Source: Leptospira bouyouniensis (GTDB lineage: Bacteria > Spirochaetota > Leptospiria > Leptospirales > Leptospiraceae). From it: 64,000 bases of DNA. Both the position numbers and the translations under genes were made by a program. The notes beneath the pieces are model-generated. The model worked only from the letters and a program-made list of their open reading frames with translations. It had not been told where the DNA came from and did no database searches. Shown here piece after piece: positions 57,830-64,000 of the stretch (the stretch's first letter is position 1; each line of letters opens with the position of its first letter). The DNA is taken from contig NZ_RQFT01000012.1 in assembly GCF_004769525.1 (NCBI RefSeq), positions 442,001 to 506,000 of the forward strand, written 5' to 3'.

Positions 57830-59769
57830 GTTTCATTTGAGAGGATGGGGAAGCGGTAACTCGATTTTGGATCGAGTCCGTATTCGTCCAAATGGAAAGA
57901 GGGGGGAAGCCTTTCTCTTTTCCATTGGGAGATACCAAATAATTTTTTAAATTTTTGAATGTAACCAAACAGTTGTTCTTTCGATTCCCAAGGGAATTCT
58001 TTACTGAGTCCATCCAATACATCCATTTCGGTCATTGCCAAAAACACAATCTTATGTTCGATTGAATTTAGAATTGGGTATGGCATTAGATCCTTTTCGT
58101 CTTCTTGGTGTTCTGCGAGGGGTTTGAGTTCAGCTGTGGGTTTTGTATTCCGTAACATTTGGATAGAATGTTTTGGAGTGATATAACGATTGTTTCCTTT
58201 TTGGATGTCATCAAGCCAATCTAATAAAAATTCCTTACTCACACCTGCCAGTGGCGCAATGGAACCCGAAGAATCTCCATCCATGGTTGTGTACCCTACG
58301 GCCGCTTCACTACGATTCCCTGTGGATAAAAGAAGGTGCCCATTCAAATTTGCTAGTAACCAAATGAGAGGTGACCTGACCCGTGCTTGTATGTTTTGTA
58401 AGGCAAGGTCGTGTTCTTTCCAGTTGAGATTTATACCCTTCACTGATTCAATGAGAGAAACAGATGAGGAAACAATTTCATCAATTGAGATGGAATGGAA
58501 TTCACAGTCCAATTCTTCACTTAAGGTTTTTGCAATTTCTTCCGTGATAGGGGAATTGTTTTTAGTTTTTTGGTATAAAGTCACTAGGAGATTTTTTTCA
58601 TTCCAACCAAGTTTAGATAAGATTCCTTCTCCATTTTCTTCTTTTGCGATGGTGACAAAGGTTGAAACAAGGATAGCACAAGTAGCACTATCAGCACCAC
58701 CAGATAAAGAAAGTGTATATCCTTTCGTTTTTGATTTTCGTAAGTAATCAAATAACCCAAGGCAAACTGCTTTTGTAAATTCTTCAAAAGGACTTAGATC
58801 GATTGTAGTAGGAAGTGATTTTGAATTTGTTTCTTCACGTTTGTCTAAAACCAACAAACGAGTCTGATCAGATTTTTCACTCGGAATCACTTCGCCAAGT
58901 GTGATGGTAGGGACTTCCTCGGAATTTGTTTTTGGATGTGGCTCTCTTAAGTTACGTGCCTTTGCCGCACGGATTTCACTTGGGTGAAAGGAGTGGGTAG
59001 TGATGGCATAGGGCGTGAAATGGAGCCTTTGGCCCTCGCTTACCAAATTCCCACAGGAAGCAAAAAAGGCCCCTCCCTCAAAGATAATCCTTCCCGATTC
59101 GTTCCCACATAAGTTTGTAAACACTTGTAAATTGTTTTGGTTACGACTGGTTTCTGCAAAAATTTGCCTTCGGATCTTTTGTTTTCCCAGAGCAAAATGA
59201 GAAGCGCCTGGTGAAAGTAATACGTCTACACCTGATAAATTATAAAATTGAGATGGTTTCAGTGCCGACCAACTGTCTTCACAAATCTCAATTGCAAAAC
59301 GGATACTTTGGTCGAGAAAGATAAAATTTCCAAAGGGAACTTTCTGTTTGTTAAGAGAGATGGTTTTATTTTGAAACGATTGTGGTGAGTGGAACCACCT
59401 TCTTTCATAATGTACACCTGTATTTGCCAAATTCAGTTTGGGAACAATTGCTTGGACTTTTCCGTGAGAAAGAACCGCCATACAATTGTAAAGGTAGGAT
59501 TCGACGAAGACTGGAAGTCCTACAACAACTACCTGATTTGGAGAAATGATTTTGATTTTGTCTAAGTTTTCTGCTGCTTTTTCCCAGAGACTTGGCCTAT
59601 AAAAAGCATCCTCACATCCATAACCTGAAATACAAAGTTCAGGGAATAAGATGATGTTGGCATCTCTGGAATCCGGTGATTGGATTGCCGATCGAATGTT
59701 TTCAAAATTGCCTTGGAAATCAAGAGGAGTGGTATTAAGCGAAACAGCGGCAATTTTATATTTTATCAT
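57826..59769 (-). CDS. nadE: Glutamine-dependent NAD+ synthetase
   Basis: Last step of NAD+ synthesis with glutamine as ammonia source. The 647 residues combine an N-terminal nitrilase-type glutaminase (FPELCISGYGCED, PKLNL, EICEDSW giving the Glu-Lys-Cys triad) and a C-terminal ATP-pyrophosphatase domain (SLSGGADSATCA, STGNRSEAAVGYTT). ATG 59769 begins MIKYKIAAVSLNTT and overlaps the waaA stop by 14 bases; 12 upstream codons in frame lack family similarity. Confidence 0.96.
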   Translation of the reverse strand: MIKYKIAAVSLNTTPLDFQGNFENIRSAIQSPDSRDANIILFPELCISGYGCEDAFYRPSLWEKAAENLDKIKIISPNQVVVVGLPVFVESYLYNCMAVLSHGKVQAIVPKLNLANTGVHYERRWFHSPQSFQNKTISLNKQKVPFGNFIFLDQSIRFAIEICEDSWSALKPSQFYNLSGVDVLLSPGASHFALGKQKIRRQIFAETSRNQNNLQVFTNLCGNESGRIIFEGGAFFASCGNLVSEGQRLHFTPYAITTHSFHPSEIRAAKARNLREPHPKTNSEEVPTITLGEVIPSEKSDQTRLLVLDKREETNSKSLPTTIDLSPFEEFTKAVCLGLFDYLRKSKTKGYTLSLSGGADSATCAILVSTFVTIAKEENGEGILSKLGWNEKNLLVTLYQKTKNNSPITEEIAKTLSEELDCEFHSISIDEIVSSSVSLIESVKGINLNWKEHDLALQNIQARVRSPLIWLLANLNGHLLLSTGNRSEAAVGYTTMDGDSSGSIAPLAGVSKEFLLDWLDDIQKGNNRYITPKHSIQMLRNTKPTAELKPLAEHQEDEKDLMPYPILNSIEHKIVFLAMTEMDVLDGLSKEFPWESKEQLFGYIQKFKKLFGISQWKRERLPPSFHLDEYGLDPKSSYRFPILSNET

Positions 59770-61033
59770 ACGGAAAAACTCTGTTATAAATCTTTTCCGA
59801 CGCACCTCTGTTTTCTACAACAAAGTTTCGATTGGTAGATCCCATCTTTTCTCTTAACTCTTTGTTCTGCACAAGTTTTTGGAAATTGGTCACAAAATTA
59901 GCCACCGTTTCAGTCTTTATAAGACCACCTAACTCTTGCATGACGATTGCTTCTGGAGCATTTTGGATCCTCGGCCCTGTGATGATGGGTAGACCTAGGG
60001 CTGCAGGTTCGATCGTATTGTGGATTCGGTTGTGGAAAGCTCCACCAACATATGCAATACTGCCAAACTTGTAAGCAAAGGCGAGGATCCCTAAAACATC
60101 AAAGAGTAAAAATTTAGGATGTGGGTTTTTGTTTTTAAATTCAGAAAAGATCGAGACAGATCCAAATGTTTCCAATTTGGTTTTTAAATCCAACATCCTG
60201 TCTGTTTCCCATTTGTGTGGAAAAATCCAATAAAAAGCATCATCTTGATTGGATTCTAGATACTTTAAAAAATAGGATTCGCAAATTGGATATGTAGATC
60301 CAAGGATCACTGGTTTGTGAGTCTTTAAAAATTCATTTTGTTTTGTTACAAACTCTGAAAACAACGGATGGGGAGATTTTGTTTCCAATTTATTCCATAC
60401 CGATTCAAATCGAGTGTCTCCCAAGACTTCAAATTCTGTTCCTTCCGACACAAGCCCAACAAATTCTTTTGCCATAAGAGAATGACTCGGGTAAATTCCT
60501 GAAAGGTACCGGAAGGAGGATTTGGTGAGAATTCGTACCAATGGATTTTTTCGAGAAGACTGAGATGATAAACTTGCACAACAAAGATACGATTTTGTTT
60601 TAAACCGGGATGCATTCTTCAAAAGATTAGGCCAAGTATCCCAAGCCATAATGAATAAATATTTAGGTTTAAAAAATCGAAAGATTTTATCATAGGCAAA
60701 GGGTAGGTCAAACGGAAGGAAAAAATAAACATCCGCTAGTGGGTCAGAAAAGGCTCCTTCTTTTACGGAAGATGAGAATACAGATTGGATGATGAATAAA
60801 TTTGGTCTATGCCTTCGGACAGTTTCTGCTAACGCCTTTGCTTGGTCGAGTTCACCTACACTGGCGGAATGGAACCAAATGACCGTTTTGCCATTTGGTG
60901 AATGTAAGAATAAATTTTGAAACGAGAGATTTCGTTTTTGGATTTCAGTTCTTATTTTTTTAGAAAATAGAGATAGAAATTTGAGTAAAACCCAAATCTT
61001 AAGGATCAGTGTGTTATAGAAAAAATACACCAT
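59756..61033 (-). CDS. waaA: 3-deoxy-D-manno-octulosonic acid (Kdo) transferase
   Basis: A 425-residue membrane-anchored GT30 enzyme adding Kdo to lipid A precursor; it supports an LPS-bearing outer membrane. N-terminal anchor, FHSASVGELDQAKAL, IMAWDTWPN and the C-terminal YVGGAFHNRIHNTIEPAALGLPIITGP nucleotide-sugar motif are clear. It lies directly after the FlaA-like gene and before nadE. Confidence 0.95.
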   Translation of the reverse strand: MVYFFYNTLILKIWVLLKFLSLFSKKIRTEIQKRNLSFQNLFLHSPNGKTVIWFHSASVGELDQAKALAETVRRHRPNLFIIQSVFSSSVKEGAFSDPLADVYFFLPFDLPFAYDKIFRFFKPKYLFIMAWDTWPNLLKNASRFKTKSYLCCASLSSQSSRKNPLVRILTKSSFRYLSGIYPSHSLMAKEFVGLVSEGTEFEVLGDTRFESVWNKLETKSPHPLFSEFVTKQNEFLKTHKPVILGSTYPICESYFLKYLESNQDDAFYWIFPHKWETDRMLDLKTKLETFGSVSIFSEFKNKNPHPKFLLFDVLGILAFAYKFGSIAYVGGAFHNRIHNTIEPAALGLPIITGPRIQNAPEAIVMQELGGLIKTETVANFVTNFQKLVQNKELREKMGSTNRNFVVENRGASEKIYNRVFPYDKI

Positions 61034-61783
61034 TTAGCGTTTGTTACCCCAAGTATCATTCACTTCTGATCCAGGGTAACTGAAAGTACGTTTATCAATC
61101 ACAAAACACAAATTATCAAAGTACAAATGAAACTCACCTTTTTTTTGCGAAGTTAGACTTTTCAATCGAAAAGATGCAAATGAAATTGGAAATGACATGG
61201 ATTGGATAAGCCTTGTATTTTCTCTCGGTAAATTGATTTTAAATTCTAATCTGCGCCATCCTACAAAATTTAAGGTTCCCAAATCAAAATATAGGTCCTT
61301 CGATTTTTTTTGTGAAAGTCCCATACTCAAATTGATATGGTGGCCTTCTGAATACACCCACAAGATCCCTTGGATGGGCATTCCCAGTGGGAGGAGAATT
61401 GGTTCTTTCGGACGGATCTCCCAATGGTCAAGCCTTGGATTTTCCACATAACTTTGGACTAGAAAACTCGTTTGGTTTTCAAGGTTGGGATAACCAGATT
61501 CTTTGAGCAATTTTGATTCTTCTAAAAATGCTTCTGATTTGGGAATGGATGCTGCAAATTGAGTGTGGGTCAAAAAGGAATCCACTCGGTAAAAATCCCA
61601 AGGCCTTTCCCCTTCAAAATCATCGACTAAATACAGAAGGTAGTGGGTGTCGATCGAGAGAGCTGATTTTAAAATTTGAACACTACCCAATTCATCCGGG
61701 TTATGAGGCCTCGGAAGAGACAAAAGACTGGAAAAACTCAGGTAGAAACCTAAACAGAATGTGATTTTTTTTATGTTAAACAT
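61034..61783 (-). CDS. FlaA-like flagellar filament outer-layer protein
   Basis: A 249-residue exported protein (signal peptide residues 1-23). Residues ~75-200 match the spirochaete FlaA family: DHWEIRPKEPILLPLG, GILWVYSEGHHINLSMGL, FDLGTLNFVGWRRLEFKINLP. FlaA forms or shapes the sheath of the periplasmic flagella. Leptospira have two canonical FlaA proteins usually adjacent; this looks like a divergent stand-alone homologue next to waaA. Confidence 0.72.
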   Translation of the reverse strand: MFNIKKITFCLGFYLSFSSLLSLPRPHNPDELGSVQILKSALSIDTHYLLYLVDDFEGERPWDFYRVDSFLTHTQFAASIPKSEAFLEESKLLKESGYPNLENQTSFLVQSYVENPRLDHWEIRPKEPILLPLGMPIQGILWVYSEGHHINLSMGLSQKKSKDLYFDLGTLNFVGWRRLEFKINLPRENTRLIQSMSFPISFASFRLKSLTSQKKGEFHLYFDNLCFVIDKRTFSYPGSEVNDTWGNKR

Positions 61784-61852
61784 GATTTCTCACTTTGCGA
61801 AAGTCCAAAAACGTGTACTCTATCCTTATCAAAGGAAAGGAATCCGCACGTC

Positions 61853-62659
61853 ATGGGCCGCCGCGACAATTTGAAAATACTCACAACTGCCATTCTAGTG
61901 GTCCTACTTCTTTCATCGTTCATTTTTGCATTTATCTATAGAAACGAAATTTACCAAAAGCTCCAAACCATCGGAAAAAACAAAGAAGTTGAGATGGTTG
62001 ACCGTGAAATTGCAAAATCCCCGGAAACAATCCCTCCACTATCTGACAATTTGAACGACCGAGACAATCGGGAATCGATGGAAGACCGCACAAAGTTACC
62101 TGAATTGCCAAGCCTTGAAGACATGGAACCTGATTCGGGACGACCACGTTCTGTGTCTGTTGCTTCTGGTGCCAAAACAAAAGAAGGAAAAGAGAGTAGT
62201 TCACGTCTCCAAGAAAAACTGGACCAAGTGGAAGAACAATTTTCACCAAAAGAAAAAGAATCTTCGCAAATCAAACCTGCGATCAAAGAGAATGTGAAAA
62301 AACAGACTGAGGAAAAAACTGAATCTGTTCCAAAAGAGAAAGTGGAATCCATTGTGGAATCGAAACCACAAACCAAATCCAAAAAGTCAAAAGTTCAAAA
62401 AGAATCCTCTTATGTGAATACCAAACAAAAACGTAATAAAAATACGAACACTTCGTATTCAAAATCTCAGTATTCAAACGTGAAGGAAACAAAGATCAGT
62501 AAAAAAACTTCACCGAAACAAAATGGTGCCAATTCTAATTTAGAAGTTCGAATGAAAGAAGTGGAACAGAAGCTTACCTCACAAAATGAACGGAACGAAA
62601 AGCGGTTTATCGAAATCGAACGTCGTATTGAAAGTTTAGAAAAATCGTTAGCAAAGTAA
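61853..62659 (+). CDS. Anchored low-complexity/coiled-coil hypothetical protein
   Basis: 268 residues: N-terminal anchor (~9-29), then ~160 residues of Lys/Glu/Ser-rich disordered sequence, ending in a coiled-coil helix (LEVRMKEVEQKLTSQ to RRIESLEKSLA). No recognised domain. First gene of a plus-strand run with the PLP protein and proC; an AAGGAAAGGA site precedes ATG 61853. Confidence 0.75.
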   Translation: MGRRDNLKILTTAILVVLLLSSFIFAFIYRNEIYQKLQTIGKNKEVEMVDREIAKSPETIPPLSDNLNDRDNRESMEDRTKLPELPSLEDMEPDSGRPRSVSVASGAKTKEGKESSSRLQEKLDQVEEQFSPKEKESSQIKPAIKENVKKQTEEKTESVPKEKVESIVESKPQTKSKKSKVQKESSYVNTKQKRNKNTNTSYSKSQYSNVKETKISKKTSPKQNGANSNLEVRMKEVEQKLTSQNERNEKRFIEIERRIESLEKSLAK

Positions 62660-62661
62660 TC

Positions 62662-63357
62662 GTGTCTGATTACATCTCAATTTACAAGGCTATTGAAAAC
62701 GAACTGAAATCCCTTTCCAAGGAAAACACAACGCTCATTGCCGTTTCCAAAACGAAACCTTATGAAGTGGTTAGGGAAGCTTACATACAAGGCATTCGTG
62801 AGTTTGGTGAAAACTATATCCCGGAAGCGATCGAAAAGTTTACAAGGTTAAGAGAAGAATTCCCAGAAGCCAATGGCAACGTGAATGTACATCATATCGG
62901 ACCTGTGCAATCTGGGACCTTACGTAAGTTATTTGGTGTATTTTCCTATACTCATGGAGTGGGATCGTTTTCAAGTCTTGGTGAATTGGCAAAACGTGCC
63001 GAAAAAGAAAAAAAATTAATACGGTATTTTTTACAAACTAATCTGACAGGAGAAAATACCAAACATGGATTCAGTTTGGAAACACTCTTGGAAAACAAAA
63101 ACACATTGTCCAAATACCAAAATGAATTTTGTATTTGGGAAGGTTTCATGGGTATGGGACCTTCTTCTGGAGATTTGTTGGAAACGAAACTTGCTTTTAC
63201 GAAGTTATCTAATTTTCGTAAGGAACATTTTCCTACGTTGCAATTATCGATGGGGATGAGTGGTGATTATACAATGGCAGTCGAACTAGGATCCAACTTT
63301 GTAAGGATCGGATCAAAAATTTTTGGAGAAAGAGATTATGGCACACACTCCGTTTAA
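62662..63357 (+). CDS. YggS-family PLP homeostasis protein
   Basis: A 231-residue fold-type III PLP-binding protein with Lys in LIAVSKTKP, REFGENYIPEA, HHIGPVQSG and LSMGMSGDYTMAVELGSNFVRIG. It buffers pyridoxal phosphate and amino-acid pools rather than acting as a classic enzyme. GTG start two bases after the preceding gene. It overlaps proC by 20 bases, a pairing common in bacteria. Confidence 0.93.
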   Translation: MSDYISIYKAIENELKSLSKENTTLIAVSKTKPYEVVREAYIQGIREFGENYIPEAIEKFTRLREEFPEANGNVNVHHIGPVQSGTLRKLFGVFSYTHGVGSFSSLGELAKRAEKEKKLIRYFLQTNLTGENTKHGFSLETLLENKNTLSKYQNEFCIWEGFMGMGPSSGDLLETKLAFTKLSNFRKEHFPTLQLSMGMSGDYTMAVELGSNFVRIGSKIFGERDYGTHSV

Positions 63358-64000
63358 AACAGTTGGGATGGTTGGTCTTGGTAAAATGGGGGGTGCTGTG
63401 GCAAAGGCACTCGTAAACCAAGGGACGAAGGTTTTTGCCTTTGATCCAAACTTAAAAATTTCTCCTGTAGAAGGAGTTACACTTGTTTCTACTTTGGAAC
63501 GATTGGAAGAAGAGGTTGGCCTTTTTGTCATTGCCGTGAAACCAAATTTAGTGGGACCAGTGCTTTCCGAATTAAAAAAACCATCAGTGATAGTTTCCAT
63601 TGCTGCTGGGATTTCTTATGAACAACTGGTTTCTTTTTCTCCCAAGGGCTCTACTTGTGTGAGAGTGATGCCAAACCTTCCCCTCGTTTCCAATCGTGGT
63701 GCCATGGGCTATTACTGTTCCGATGAGGCTGTATCACATGTAGAACGACTGTTTTATGGGATGGGAGATTGTGTTCGTATATCCAAAGAGTCGCTGATGG
63801 ATGTTGTCACGGGTCTTTCCGGTTCGGGGCCTGCCTATGTCCTAACATTTCTCCAAGCGATGGCGGAGGGTGCGTTACAAGAAGGTCTTAGTTATGAGGA
63901 AGCCTTAGGGCTTGCGATGGAAACAATTGAAGGGACACTTGTTTATTTCCGGGAACTACGAATGAAAGACCATACCCTGCATCCGATGGAAGTACGAAAC
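63338..64000 (+). CDS. proC: Pyrroline-5-carboxylate reductase, 3'-truncated by window edge
   Basis: The final step of proline synthesis. 221 residues are visible and the frame is open to the last base. Rossmann motif VGMVGLGKMGGAVAKAL, then AVKPNLVGPVL, VRVMPNLPLVSNRGA and the signature VTGLSGSGPAYVLTFLQAMAEGAL. ATG 63338 has GGAG nine bases upstream, inside the end of the YggS gene. Confidence 0.96.
   Translation, partial: MAHTPFKTVGMVGLGKMGGAVAKALVNQGTKVFAFDPNLKISPVEGVTLVSTLERLEEEVGLFVIAVKPNLVGPVLSELKKPSVIVSIAAGISYEQLVSFSPKGSTCVRVMPNLPLVSNRGAMGYYCSDEAVSHVERLFYGMGDCVRISKESLMDVVTGLSGSGPAYVLTFLQAMAEGALQEGLSYEEALGLAMETIEGTLVYFRELRMKDHTLHPMEVRN

Noticed and set aside
58190..58747. 185-codon frame antisense to nadE
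   Set aside because: It lies within the conserved NAD synthetase domain on the opposite strand; no independent motif or ribosome site.
1..64000. Mobile element, prophage, CRISPR array or tRNA/rRNA gene
   Set aside because: No transposase, integrase, regularly spaced repeat, cloverleaf or rRNA-like stretch was seen, and intergenic gaps are too short to hide most of them.

Overview
The window is a dense, AT-rich spirochaete chromosome segment that I read as Leptospira. The evidence is gene content and order, not a single marker. It has a long-form IspG, a pyruvate-pathway citramalate synthase (CimA), a FlaA-type flagellar sheath protein, a FlgM-like anti-sigma factor, a Kdo transferase (Gram-negative LPS), spirochaetal-style lipoproteins, and many TTG starts with stop/start overlaps. 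A saprophytic Leptospira is possible but that is inference. No rRNA, tRNA, CRISPR array, insertion sequence or prophage is visible. No gene-free stretch exceeds about 150 bases, so this is core chromosome rather than an accessory island.

Layout. 1-8.4 kb: the 3' part of an alpha-2-macroglobulin-like protein, a membrane-anchored alkaline-phosphatase-superfamily (sulfatase/LtaS-like) protein, and carB. 8.4-14 kb, minus strand: a DUF1499 lipoprotein, a DUF3999/DUF2339 membrane pair, and ispG. 14-23 kb, plus strand: a small conserved protein, mutY, a large sensor histidine kinase with its response regulator, an Smr protein, cimA, pth, a DedA/VTT membrane protein, a 72-residue Cys-rich protein and rarA, many of them translationally coupled. 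23.2-34.8 kb: a respiratory complex I operon, nuoABCDEFHJKLMN, with no nuoG or nuoI. 34.9-38.0 kb: an acireductone dioxygenase, then recJ and a bactofilin on the minus strand. 38.0-44.9 kb: a heavy-metal RND efflux operon (czcA, czcC, czcB) with an unknown leader gene and a soluble pyrophosphatase gene inside it. 44.9-51.9 kb: lexA, a small lipoprotein, ctpA, tsaD, pssA, a STAS protein (minus), an MBL-fold hydrolase and glpK. 51.9-57.1 kb, minus strand: a membrane protein, a FliG-like protein, an 81-residue protein, an iron-alcohol-dehydrogenase homologue that has lost all four metal ligands, flgM, rsmI and a Cys-rich lipoprotein. 57.1-64 kb: an anchored hypothetical protein, nadE, waaA and a FlaA-like protein (minus), then an anchored coiled-coil protein, a YggS-type PLP protein and the 5' part of proC.

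Most of the window is housekeeping. The parts most worth a second look are (1) the apparent pseudo-dehydrogenase at 54.0-55.2 kb, between FliG-like and FlgM-like genes; (2) the complex I operon without NuoG and NuoI and with an extended NuoM; (3) the efflux operon with an embedded pyrophosphatase and a His-rich pump tail; and (4) the histidine kinase with a roughly 100-residue insertion inside its dimerisation domain. I found no clear evidence of a wholly new defence or mobile system.
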